Shown here piece after piece: positions 34,440 through 47,600 of a stretch of 64,000 nt of DNA. The notes beneath the pieces were generated by a model. The model had not been told where the DNA came from and searched no databases. It saw only the letters and a program-made list of their open reading frames with translations. The DNA is from Capra hircus (lineage: Eukaryota > Chordata > Mammalia > Artiodactyla > Bovidae). Each line of letters starts with the position of its first letter. Position 1 is the first letter of the stretch. The stretch covers positions 83,268,713-83,332,712 of the forward strand of contig NC_030816.1 of assembly GCF_001704415.2 (NCBI RefSeq), written 5' to 3'. The position numbers were made by a program, and so were the translations under genes.

Positions 34440-35620
34440 GACGGTTCGCGACATCTAGACTGACCGCATTCGCTGCCTAAAGCAGTCCTCAAGAGACTTG
34501 CACCTGGCCCGCCAGTACGCGGAAGCATCATCGCTGGGCGCTGCACCACAGGGCAGCCAATCACGCACTGCCTTCGTCCAGATTCCTCCGCCGGAGGCCG
34601 CGCCGCAGCCGCAGGTGGCCCGGCGAGCGCATCCACCCAGCGCCGCCAATCGCGACCCCCGCCGCCCTTCCCGTGATGCCCCGCGGCTGACCTGCGACCT
34701 CGCGGCTCGCCTTTCCCTGAGGCCGGTTTTTCTCCCCGCCCCCCTCCCCTCCCCTCCGGCGAGCTTGCAAGGGCTCTAGCGGCCGCGGGGCGTGCCGCCG
34801 GGCGCAGCTCCTCCCTGAGCGACTGCAGGCCTCCCGGCAGGCGCCTTCCCTTAGCCTCTCCTCCTCGCGGCGGGGCCCAGCGGGCGGGTAGCCGCGACTG
34901 CGTCCGGGAGGCACTACCCGTCGGTGAGTGGGCCGGGCGCGAACTCCGCGGGGCGGAGAAGCGGGCGGGCGCCAGCGGCGGCGCGGGGCGGGGCGGCGGG
35001 AGGAGCGGGAAGGGGGTGGGGCGTCGGGGCCTCGCTTCCTCCCTCAGCGCCATTTTGTGGCAGCGAGACCCGCAAATAAAGGGGAGCGCCGGGGTTGCGG
35101 CGCGGAGGAGGAGCGCGGGGGCCGGCGGCGGCGGCGCGGTCGGGCGGCCTGGGCGGCGAGAGGACAGCGCGGGGTCGGCCTATGTGACTGGGCGGGCGCC
35201 GGCGCGGCCTCCGTTTGGAGAGGTAGGTGCGGGCCGCCGCCGGCTGCAGCGGAGGCGAGGACCTCCGAGTCCCCAGGCGGCTGAGGTGCGGCCGCCCGGC
35301 CCCGGAAGGGGCCAACTGAGCGCAGGAGGCGGACTCGGGGTTCCCGGGCCCCCCGGCCTCCCGTTAGCCCCGCCGTCTGCCCGCTGGCAGGGACGACACT
35401 TCCGCCGTCTCGAGGCCATTTTACCTCGGTTCTCAGGGAGCCGGGGGCGAGGTGGGCGCTCCCGCGGGGCCGGCAACGCCGGGAGGCCGTCCCCTCGGAG
35501 CGCGCGTCCCGTCACCCCCTCGGCGTCGCGGGCTCCCCCACCTCCCTCGGCAGGATCGTGAGGACCGGCGGCACCGACGAGCCGAGGGGAGGAAAGCCGC
35601 GTCCGTGGAGCACATTTCAC
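34440..35620. promoter_or_regulatory. WTAP: CpG island with WTAP promoter and exon 1
   Basis: A 1.2-kb GC- and CpG-rich block between a SINE cluster and AT-rich intron 1. Two CCAAT boxes occur at 34557-34561 and 34646-34650. A YY1-type site (CCATTTTG, 35050-35057) lies in the CGCCATTTTGTGG context common at initiation sites of TATA-less housekeeping genes; a second YY1-like CCATTTTA is at 35416-35423 in intron 1. The start of WTAP exon 1 is placed near 35040 for this reason. Confidence 0.85.
35040..35222 (+). other. WTAP: WTAP exon 1 (non-coding 5' UTR)
   Basis: The exon ends at GGAGAG before a strong donor GTAGGTGC (intron from 35223). Joined to exon 2 it gives GGAGAG-GATTCAAG-ATG, which matches the human 5' UTR layout as I know it. 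The 5' limit is an estimate from the YY1/initiator region and could be off by tens of bases. Confidence 0.75.
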
Positions 35621-38600
35621 GTCGCGCAGTAGCTTCCTACTGCAGCTGCGTTGTCTTGTAGACTTCCATTTTTAAATGAGTGCATGCCTTCTAACTAAAA
35701 TAAATACTGACTGAATTCAAGGTTTTCGTGAAATTTTAAAATCTCGCCTTGGATCTCTCTAAACCGCATTTTTCTAGTCAGTGGGGAACACGTAGTGGAA
35801 AAATGTCCACGTTTGTTTTGATGAAGTCAGGTTGGATATTTGATCCCAAAGGACTAGGTTAAAATCCGTAATAACCATGTTCATAAGGGAAGCAATGATT
35901 CTTTTGCCGAGATTAGAGAAAGGTAGAAAAATATTTCCACAAGCATGTTATGGTCCTGAGTTCATATAGTTTTCTACTTAAGAATTTGGTTCCATCACTA
36001 AGGAGGATAAGTGGAAGTCACAGGTCTGTCACCACAAATTTCTTCAAAAAGAAAACTATTGTGAAAATCTTTCCTCGATGCCTAAGTGTTACACATTTAC
36101 ATATGTCATTTATTTATTTTTTATATATGTCGTTTAGTATCATCTGATTAGGCAAGTTGGGGAAAGAAAATGCGGCGTGTGATAAAGATGAGGTTAAATT
36201 TCAATGATTTGTTTCGCTGTATTCCTACAGTTCTTTCATATCTTACATTATCTTCAGTAGTTAGCTATGGCTAAGTGATCAGTATTTTCACTTCCCAGTA
36301 GCAGAACTTAGGCAAACTACCTAAATTTCTAAGTCCCAACCGACAGAAGTAATGATGATCAAGTGTATCCCAGGCACAGCTATTTTTTTTCTTAACTCAT
36401 CTAACTTATAGAACTTCACCTGTTTGAATTTTGAGTATTTGTCAGAAATGAGTTGGTATACAGAAAATTCATAGCCTTGTGGCATGGAGAGGAGAGTTGT
36501 AATAATTATATTTGTCCAGTCCGTTAGAGCACTCAGAGTCCCTTACGTTCATCTAAGTATGTATATATGTAATACACAGTTCCCCTGGAAATATTGTTTA
36601 TTTTAGAGTCTTGATCATTTTCATACAATAGAACATTATCTTGCTCTTGAAAAAGATTTTTCTTAAAAATTTTCTGTGGGATCCTTTAGCAAAACAAGAC
36701 CTAAACAGTATTTGGTTTTATTTTTGTTTTTATTAATTATCTCCCATTATTCTGCCTCTAAAAGTCCTGTCTGACTCTTCTGCTACCTGGTGGGCTGTAA
36801 CCCACCAGGCTTCTCTGTCCATGGAGTTTCCCAAGCAAGAATACTGGAGTGGCTTGCCATTTCCTTCTCCAGGGGATCTTCCTGACCCAGGGGTTGAACC
36901 CGTGTCTCCAGCTTTGCAGGTAGATGAGCCACCTGGGGCTTAAATATATTCTAGTACTAAGCTTACTAGAACAAAACTTCTCAATATTTCTCTAACACTA
37001 TATCCCATTAGATATAAAGGTGGTGCATCAGGCTAGAACTCCGTGCTATAAAGAAACGGTCTTAAGTCTTGAAAATGTAGTTGGTGGAATTTAATTTTTT
37101 CTAAGTGCTCTTATGCTAATATTAGTATTTTATTTGAAATATATTTGTAAAGCATCTTTATGGTACTTAAAGCACTGAGATTTGTAGCATTTTGTGAGGC
37201 AGGCAAAATTGGCATCCTCTTTGCTGATTTAGAGGCTGCAATCTAAAGAAAATGACTTGCTCAATATCACATGACTGATTATTACGAAGTTAAGAAAAGC
37301 TGGTCTTCCAATTCCTAGCTAGTACCCTTTCTGCTGTTGTGCCTTGATTAGTACAGTGTCAGATTATTAGTTTCTTGCATTTAGTTACGATTAGTTTCAG
37401 CAAGGTACTGGTTTGTTACTGAAGTTGTGTCATCTGGTACGTGCTAAGTCGCTTCAGTCTTGTCTGACTTCTTGTGACCCTATGAACTGCAGCCTACCAG
37501 GCTCCTCTGTCCATGGGATTCTCCAGGCAAGAATACTGGAGTGGGTTGCCATGCCCTCCTCCAGGGGATCTTCCCCACCCAGGGATGGAACCTGTGTCTC
37601 TTCTGTCTACCTGCATTGGCAGGCGGGTTCTTTACCACTATCGCCACCTTGGAAGCCCACACCATCTAGTGAAAGTCGCTTAGTCCTGTCCGACTCTTTG
37701 CAGCCGCATGGACTATACAGTCCATGGAATTCTCCAGGCCAGAATACTGGAGTGGGTAGCCTTTCCCTTCTCCAGGGGATCTTCCCAGCCTGCAGATTGA
37801 AGTCAGGTATCCCACATTGCAGGCAGATTCTTTACCAGCTGAGCTACAAGGGAAGCCCGAGAATACTGGAGTGGGTAGCCCCTCTCTTCTCCAGTGGATC
37901 TTCCTGATACAGGATTTCATGACTTAGGATCATAATGCTAAAAGCCTGGGAAGCCCTGGGATATGGGATGCTAGGCACCTAACCAACCAGAACTGAACTT
38001 AACATCATAATGTCATTTCTCAGTGTAAAGGCATCAAGAGTAGAAGGTACTTTTGACATTCTAAACTTGAACTGTATTATCTGTGTTATCCACATGGATA
38101 ACAAACCTTTACATAAAACTTAAAACCATGTTTTAGCCAGTCTTTTTCAACTTGCTAAGGGCAGCTAAATTGGTTTTTTCTGTTTTGCTTTTCTGCATTC
38201 TCCAGTTTGCAAAGCTTGATCATTATTAAGGATGGAGGAATGGAAGAATTACCTGTCCTCATTGGTACCAACTTTTAAGAAGCACTAAATTTGGGATCCT
38301 GACCCCCCTAGTTTTTAAATTAATAGCTGTTATAATCTGAGCTGATTACCTAGTGATTCATAGCTTTAGGTATATATTCTTTTTTTTTTCCCCCTTCAAG
38401 ATTCAACCCCAAATAATATTTCCAGTCATTCTGTTTTTCTGATAGATTGTTCTGAGAACCTGGTATATCCATTGTCTTTATGAATCTAGAATTAACTTTA
38501 GGTTAATTTAGGTGGTTATTGTGCCTGTCACTTGTGCTAAAAAAAAGTGCCTTGGGGAGTAATAAGTTTTATAGTGCATGTAATGTGAAAAGTTGTAATT

Positions 38601-41600
38601 GAGAATCATGGTCTGTTTTGATTAAATAGTTGAATGTTGATTCTTTTAAATTTTAAGCCTGTTTCTAATTTGCCTTTTGTCACACTGTCCATTTAACTAT
38701 TGTGGTATATCATGGAATCTCAAGCCAAGACTAACTTTTCATCAGCTAAAGATAAGGAAGCAATTTCTTACTAAATGCTAATGCTTTGATTTCCCAAGTC
38801 ATTTATTCCATAACATGTGAAATGATAGGTGATTGAGGGTCAACATACAAAACACAAACATACGTACGAACTTTTATTTATCCCTGACTTATATTACAAA
38901 TTTAGATATTTATTTTTATAAAGAAAATCTAGATATCCCTTAAACAATGTGTAATTAAATTCTACCGAGTGTCAAACTTTTTAAAAAAGAACATAAGCTA
39001 GTGTTAGAAGTGTAAATTACTATTTAGAATTCTAAAAATCGGAGGTCACCAAGTAGGGGCTGCAGTGGGGCTTAGAAACAGGAGTGTGATCCTTGTCGAT
39101 TTTCTCCTCAGAATCTTTAAGAAAGAGTTGAGTCTTTTTTGTGGTGACTTTTCTCTCTCCAGTGGGAAGAAGGAAACTAACAAAATGCTTACTTTGTGTG
39201 TGTTACTATACTAAAGACTAATGTATGTCTTCAAAAATAGCACAGTAATTCTGAGCTTTGGCAGTGGTAATCCTTTTTGAGATGGGGAAAGTGAGGCTCA
39301 GAGGTTCTGCTGTTTTTTGTTTTCAAAGTTTGCACCCTCTTCAAAAAAGTGGAGTTACTAGAACTTTCTTGATGTGTTTACCAGCCCTTTAAATATCCTT
39401 TAAAAAACAGATTAGCTTATTTGTTGCTAATTAAGCTCATGGTTTTAAGAAAAGAATGAACAAATAAACCTGGGGGAAGTGTCAGATTGTACAAGCATAT
39501 ACTAGTTTATTAAACTGTAATTTATATTGAATATCATCCATGAAACTTTGTTTTATAACCAAAATTCTGAGTAACTAGGGTGCCTAGTAACCAGATAGGT
39601 AAACTACCTGTCCATAGTGGTAAATAAAGCTGTTTTCAAGCTGTCAGTCATAGAACTCACAGTACGTGTTATATTGAGTTTATTCTCAAAATTTTACAGT
39701 ATGGTCATCTTGGGTAATTTGGGGGGGAAATTAGGTTGTCTTATTTAGTTCACTCTTACCATTTAAATAGTAAATGAAGCTGATTCATTTGTTCATATTT
39801 ACATTTACCATATATTTGAGTGCATACTATGTATTGAGACATCAGCAGTGAATGAAACAGTTCTTTCATGGAACTTATTCTATTCCTGGGGTAGACAGAT
39901 AAGTATATAAAATGTCAGCTTGTGATAAGAGTTGAGAAAAAAAATGAAGCCTGATATGAGGAGATAGCAAGGGATTGGTATGCACAATTTTTGGTTTTTG
40001 TCTTTTATTGGAGTATAATTAATTTACAATGCTGTGTTTCTGCTGTACAGTAAAAAGGATCAGTTACACATTTACCACTTTTTAAAAGTGCTTTTCCCAT
40101 GTAGGTTATTACAGAGTATTGAGTTGAGTTCCCTGTCTTATATGGTAGTTTCTTACACCTGTTTTATATATAGTACTGTGTATATTACTATATATACAGA
40201 ATAGGGACATATAAATAAGTACACATTTATATACTGTTGTTCAGTCCCTAAGTCATGTGCAGCTCTTTGTGACTCCATGAACTGCAGCATGCCAGGCTTC
40301 CCTGTCCTTCACTATTTCCCTGAGTTTGTTCAAACTCATGTCCATTGAGTCTGTGATGCCATCCAATCATTTCATCCTCTTTCCCTCCCTTCTTCTCTTG
40401 CCCTCAATCTTTCCCAGCATCAGGGTCATTTCCAGTGAGGCAGCTTTTTGTATCAGGTGGCCAAAGTATCGGAGCTTCAGTATCAGTCCTTCCTATGAAT
40501 ATTCAGTTAATTTCTTTTAGGATTGATTGGTTTGATCTCCTTGTTGTCCAAGGGACTCTCAAGAGTCTTCTCCAGTGCCACAGTTCGAAAGCATCAATTC
40601 ATCGGTGCTCAACCTTAAGTTCAGTCCAGTCATTCAGTCGTGTCTGACTCTTTGCGACCCGATGGACTGCAGTACGCCAGGCTTTCCTGTCTATCACCAA
40701 CTCCTGGAGGTTACTCAAACTCATGCCCATTGAGTTGGTGATGCCATCCAATCATCTCATCCTCTGTCATCTCATTCTCCTCCTGCCTTCAGTCTTTCCC
40801 AGCATCAGGGTCTTTTCCAGTGAGTCAGTTCTTCGCATCAGGTGGCCAAAGTATTGGAGTTTCAGCTTCAGCATCAGTCCTTCCAATGAATATTCAGGAC
40901 TGATATCCTTTATGATGGACTGGGTTTATCTCTTTGCAGCCCAAGGGACTCTCAAGAGTATTCTCCAATACCACAGTTCAAAAGCATCAATTCTTTGGTG
41001 CTCAGCTTTCTTTATGGTCCAACTCTCAGATCTGTACATGACTACTGGAAAAACCATAGCTTTGACTATATACTAGTGAAGTTCAAATGGCACAATTTTT
41101 CTTGAATTTTTAAATTAAATGTGTTGATATTTACCTACTGTTTAGCTCTGGACGAATGGGGAGTTCCAAGGAAATGTTCAACTTGACATGTGGATTCCAA
41201 GAGATTGCAGTCTAGTGAGTGAAGTGAAGTTGCTCAGTCGTGCCCGACTCTTTGCGACCCCATGGGCAGTGGCCTGCACCAAGCTCCTCCGTCCATGGGA
41301 TTTTCCAGGCAAGAGTACTGGAGTGGATTGCCATTTCCTTCTCCAGGGAATCTTCCTGACCTAGGGATTGAACCCAGGTCTCCCGCATTGTAGACAGACA
41401 CTTTACTGTCTGAGCCACCAGGGGAGTCTAGTAAATGCACATTAAAGTCAGGCCTCTGGAGTTAAACACAGTGAGGGTTTATTTCTCAGATGATTGGATT
41501 TATTAGAATCATGTTAGGATAGTCACTAAGCAGCTATCTATAACTTGCAGCAGAGACTATAAACTGGGTGCTAAGGGGCCTAAAGTAGGCAGAGGCCAGT

Positions 41601-44600
41601 TTAAAGAGGAAAAAGTACTGATTTTTAAAAAGTAGAAATACAGCCATGTCTTCAGTAGGTATTAGTTGGTCAGAGAGACCTGATCAGCTACATCAGTTCA
41701 GAAGCAAATGATACATACTCAGGTTTTTGTTCATTACATCCAATGACAAGATCATCAAAGAGGGAAGAATTAAACCAGTTAATTGAAGGCATAATCAATA
41801 TATAGTTGTTTTTTATTTTCCTCTAAAATGTACTGATTTCTTCAACTCAGTGTACTGAGTTGAAGATCAGGGTTCTGAAAATCAGGGTTTAATGACAGTA
41901 TGATTAAAATATTTGATGTTTGAGCTGGGATTGTATGTAATATAAAAAATGGTATTAAAGATCATCTCCTTTTGAGGAATCTCAGATATTCACTAAAAGT
42001 CAAGTAGCTTTTAAAACTCAGTTTTATACTCTAGATTCTTCGGTTATTTTTTATTCAGGTACTGACACGTGACGTATTGTTGACGTACATTATTTTCAGG
42101 TGTACAACATAATGATTTGATATTTATATACATTGCAAGAGAAGCACTCATAAATCTAGATACCATCCGTCACCACGCATAGTTACAAAATTTTTTTCTT
42201 GTGATGAAGCCTTTCAAGTTGACTCTTAGCAGCTTTCAAATACATAAGATGTTACTGACTATAGTCCCTGTGCTGTACATCACATCGCTGTAACTTGCTT
42301 ATTTCTCTTTGGTTAACTTTTTAATAGTTACAGAGTTTGTAAGAAGTGTGGGTAAGTAAAATAAACTAAAAAGAAAGTTTAAGATGTAAGGAGACATATA
42401 TGACTTTGCTACTAGAAGGGATATCTAGGAATAACAAAGAAGCTAATTTTGAGATACAGATTATTCTGTGACATAAAGTTAAATAATGTCTGTAATGTAG
42501 GAATATTTTATTAAGGTGTAAATACTTTCATTCCTGCATTGTATAGTGGTGAATCATGACAGTGATAAACTTGACCTTACTGTAACAATATTAATTCTGT
42601 AAAAGGCAAGGCTTAGCAACTGGTGTTACTACCTGAGGCCAGTATCTGACTTCAGCACAGATCTGTCCTTTCTGCTGCGAGATAATGTCTTTCACAGAAC
42701 AGTTGTAAGAATGCATTGAAAAATTGTATTTCTTTCAATCCTTTGTGGGAGTATTACAAAGAATGATCAACTTTTTTATGAGAGAATTCTTAAAAAACCT
42801 AATGACAATAATAATGTAAGATGTTCACAAAGGAGAACCTGGGTGCACAGTATACTGGAACCCTGTGATACCTTTGTAACTTTTCTGTAAATCTAAAACT
42901 AGTCCGAAAGGTTTGTTTTAATTAGAATAACCTAATGAATTGGTCATAACTGAGTTCAGTAATAAATTCTTTTGTAAAAGCCAGTATATTTTGTTCTACC
43001 TTAACTGGAGGAAAATCAGTTGACGTTCTTCTCTTTATTCCTTTTCTAGGATTCAAGATGACCAACGAAGAACCTCTTCCCAAAAAGGTTTGCTTTCTCA
43101 GCACTTTTTAAGCACTTTATTTGAATAATAGAGTTGAAGGGACTGTCCATATTGTTTGCTTGTTTTCCCGCTTGCTATCAGTTACATAGCATTGTGGGTA
43201 TATAATGTGTGAGACATCATATCTATTATGTAATGTAGATTAAGAACATTTTCAGCCTTTGGAAAACTTGTAGTATCCCCATGATCTACTTGTAATCTTT
43301 ATCATATGACTGTCTCCAGCTACGTAGCTACAAATAATGTCAAAATAGGAAAGTATTTTATAAGGTCCTCTAAGTTACTTATTTTCTTTTTCTTCCTAAC
43401 TTAAATCCCTTTGGTTTTAATGCAGAACCACCTTTATATTAAAAAAAAATAGAGCTAAATTCTACCTTTTCTGGTGAAGTTTTATTTTCTAGTATCACTT
43501 TCCTTGTTTTGTTTTCCTATGTTAATTCAGTTTAGGCACTGTGACACACACAAAAGGGGTTACAAAAGGAATAACATTTTCTCAGAGGAATTTATAATGC
43601 ATTTGGGAAAACAGGAATATGTGCTTTCTAACCAGTGAGTATTTAAGTGAACTATTTATTGGATAGTAAACGTTATGGGAATTTTTATCCTAAAAAGTCA
43701 AGTGCTTTAATAATGAGAGTTACTGGGTGCTTTCAGTTAGGCTTATATTCTGCTGCTACAGTGTTTTTCCCTCTTTTGTTTCTGATAGTAACACTTACAT
43801 TGTGGCAAATGCTACTATTTGAACCGTTTTTATCAAGAAAAATGTTTTAATAAGGAAAATTAATAAGAATTTTATATTAGGGTTGGTTCTTCAGTTTTAT
43901 AGTCTTCTTTACTTACAGAAAACAATATTTCTCAATTTACAAAGCAGTTTCATCTTATTAGAATATCCTCATCTTTAAAAACTTCACTTTGAAATGAATG
44001 TTAATTCATAGTAAGCGGCAAAGACAGGCACAGGGAGGTCTCGTGTACTCTTCACCCAGCCTCCTTTGACGTTAACATCCTGTGTAACATTGTCAAAACC
44101 AGCAGGCACAGTCCCCATGCTCACATTTCATCAGTTACCTGTACATTCTGTGTGTGTATAGTTCTGTGCAAGTTTATCATTTGTAACTTACTGTAAATAC
44201 CAGCACAACCAAAACAGTTACCTGAAACCATCACCACAAGCCTCTCTATGCCACTCCTTTCTTTATAGCCACATCCATCCTCTCCCACTCTATCCTCAAC
44301 TCCTGGCAACCACTAATCATTTCTTCATTTACGTAATTATGCTACTTCACAGATGTTGTATACATCCAATTATGCTGTATTAAGTGTCCTTTCCGTTTTC
44401 TCTCAGCATCATTTCCTTGCGCTTTCTCCAAGCTGTATTTGCTGGCGCTCTGTTTCTTTTTATTGCTGAATCATACTTCATGGTATCATAGTCTACCATT
44501 CACCTGTTGAAGGACATTTGGGTGGTTTCCAGTTTCTGGCTATTACAAGTAAAGCTGCTGTTAACATTTTTATACAACTTTCTGTGTGAAAATAAATTTC

Positions 44601-47600
44601 CATTTCTTTGGAATATGTGCTTAAGAGTACAAATGTTGGGTAGTGTGGAACATCCATTTTTGGTTTTAAAAGAAACCACCAAATTACCTCCAGAGCAGCT
44701 GTATCATTTTACATTCTCAGCAGCAACATATGAACACTGTTTCTCTGCATCTTCACTCCGTATTTGGTATTGCCACTATTTTTTTATTTACTTATTTTAA
44801 AACTTTTAGAAAGAGCACTTAGTTTATATCTTAATTCTCTTCGTAGGTTCGACTGAGTGAAACAGACTTCAAAGTTATGGCACGAGATGAATTAATTCTA
44901 AGGTAAAATATTCTTTTATCAAAAATATAAAATCTTCCTATAGAGCATTATGTTGTGATTTTATACTATAGTGTTTATATCAGATACTGTTGCGTTTTTA
45001 ATGTTAACACATCTTCAAATCATTTAATATACTTTTTTCTGTGGCCTGTTTCTTCGTTGTGTAAACATTGGGGAAAGCATAACACTTGAAAGAACTAAAG
45101 CACTAGCTTGGGTAACTTGTAGACTGACAAGTAACCTGAATTTTTTTCTTGTAGAGGGCACATATTCAGAACTCTAACTAGAGAAGCATTTGTACTTCAT
45201 GTATATAACTTGGTATGGGGAAAGACACTGCTCTCAGAAAGCTTTCAGTTTAACAAATGAATAGACTTGTTTTGATGTTTCTGTTTTTTTTTTCCCCCTT
45301 TTCCATGTAACGTGGAAAAGTTGTAGCCTTCAAGGATATTTTTCTCATGAAAGAAATACATTATTAAAAAAAAAAATACATTATTTACTGATGAAGCGAA
45401 GTTACTCTGTCTTGTGACTGTGACTGTAGTCACCATTATATCCTTCATTTTCTTACCTGCAAGTTTAAAGAGTTGGATTTAATTACTTTTAAAGACGACA
45501 TCCAGCTCCGAATTTTTATGGTTGTCTTAAAAATGTCTTACTAAAGCAGACAGTCAGGTACAGCATTATATTACTCATTTTTTAAATGTAAGAAATCAGA
45601 AAATGGGATCACACATTTGTGTTTTACAACTTAAATGTATTTTTTCTGCATTTTATCAGTCATAAGTTTTTTATGAAATAACTTTTAGATGCAAATTAAT
45701 GCTTTTCAGGGCAGGCTGCAAGTTTATTGAGCTTTTTCCTCTAGAAATTTCAGGGAATGTTTACTTGCTGAACTGAGTAAATGTAACGGGTTGGAAGTGG
45801 GGGGAGAGTAAAGGTGGTTTGGGCTCAGTGGTAGAAAATCTGCCTGCCAGGGCAGGAGGTGTGGGGTCGATCCCCAGGTCGGGAGCATCTGCAGAGGAGG
45901 AAATGGCAGCCTACTGTAGTACTTTTTCCTGGGAAATCCCATGGACAGAGGAGTCTGGCAGCCTACAGTCGATGAGGTTGCAAAGAGTCAGACGCAACTT
46001 AGTGACCTAGCACACACGCATACACAACAGGGAGACACAGATGGCGTGCTCCATTGTTTAAGAGTCTGGTAGCTAGTTCTGCTTAGCGCCTCTATTGTGG
46101 ACGTGCTCTTTCTCTTTCTTTGCCATCGTCTCATGCATAGGATAGTTTTCCTATTGCATACCTTTATATTCCTGCACATAAAATTTAAATACTTAGCATT
46201 TTAAATCACTCTCGCCATTTTTGCTGATGTAGATGCTCGTGACACACTGCTCGTGTGTTGGTGTTCTCTTTCTGTCTCTGGTATGGTTATGACTTTTAAG
46301 TAGTTTTTTTCCTATCTTCTCGATAAGGATGTTTGCGGTTGAGCTTTTGTATTTGTCTTTTCTTCTAAAATCTTTAACCTCCATAAAACATCTTTTTTCA
46401 TCCCGAAACGTTGAATGAACTCCTGTTTGTGACCTTTGTCGTAGATGCCATAAAAATAAGCATGCCCTTGGCTTTGTCTTTATATAGAATGGATTAGTTT
46501 GATATTATGGAATGTTTTTGTTCATTATGTTATAATGTTTATGAATCTCGTAACTCATCAAAGGTTTTAAAAATTATAAAAATATTTTCTAAAATCTAAA
46601 TTTTGATTAGGTGTAACTGAAGAGCGGCTTGAAAACATATTTCTTCGGCAAGCAAGGTAGCAGACAGCTTACTGTCTGGAGCAGTTGCTTAAACATAAGA
46701 CTAGGGAAGGTTTGTTATCTGCAGTAGTTGCCTAGATCAACGTGTGTACGTGTGTGTACGTGTGTGTGTGTGTGTGCGCTCAGTCGTATCCGACCCCATA
46801 GATTGTAGTCCGCCAGGCTCCTCTGTCCATGGGATTATCCCGGCAAGAATACTGGATGGGTTGCCATTTCCTTCGCCAGAAGATCTTCAGATCTTCCTGA
46901 CCCAGGGATGGAACTTGAAACTCCTGCATTTGCAGGCGGATTCTTCACCACTGAGCTACCTGGGAAGCCCTGAGAGGTTGTTTGTTTTTTTTTTAATGGC
47001 TACACTGGGTCTTCGTTGCTTCATGCAGGCTTTCTCTAGTTGAGGAGAGCGGGGGCTACTCTCTGTTTTGGTACACAGGCTTCTCATTGCAGTGTCTTGT
47101 GTCATGTAGAGCACGGGCTCTAGGCGAGTGCAGCACGCGGGTTCTAGAGCGTGAGCTCAGTAGTTGCGGCCCATGGGCTTAGTTGCTCTGAGGTGGTGGG
47201 ATCTCCATGGATCAGGGATCAAACTCGTGTCCCCTGCATTGGTAGGCAGATTCTTACCCACTGCGCCACCAAGGAAGTCCTAAAGCCTATATATTGAAGG
47301 TAGAGGAATGTAATGAAGAAAGATCCAGATAGCGTATGGCACTTAATGCAAGTTGTTTCTGCCAGTTAGATATGCTTTTGAAAAACAGTATGTTCTGTTT
47401 TTTATAATGTACAAAAAGGACAGACCCCCTTTTTTATTACTTTGAGAGAAATCACATACTACTTTCATGTAAGAGCTGAGATCACCTTCAGTCCCTTAGA
47501 ATTAGGCACATTTTTAAAATGCCTTTTGTTTGAGGTGGACAGCATATCTGAAAAGTGGTGGTAAGTTTTTCGTTTACCTTTTATCATCCAGGCATCATGC

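Larger units (their letters stand above)
35223..43049 (+). other. WTAP: WTAP intron 1
   Basis: A 7.8-kb intron with donor GTAGGT and acceptor TTTTCTAG. The first 400 bp is still CpG island. Further in are MIR, L2, L1 and BovB fragments and several SINEs (listed separately). The stretches 35640-36765 and 37920-39230 show nothing recognisable beyond AT-rich intronic sequence. Confidence 0.88.

Noticed and set aside
34430..35561. Long open frames of 118-207 codons in the WTAP CpG island
   Set aside because: Same GC-rich, low-stop effect; Arg/Pro/Ala-rich on both strands, without a recognisable family.
37413..37907. 164-codon plus-strand open frame
   Set aside because: It is an antisense reading of Bov-tA SINEs (SCPTSCDPMNCSLPGSS-like pattern recurs at each copy).
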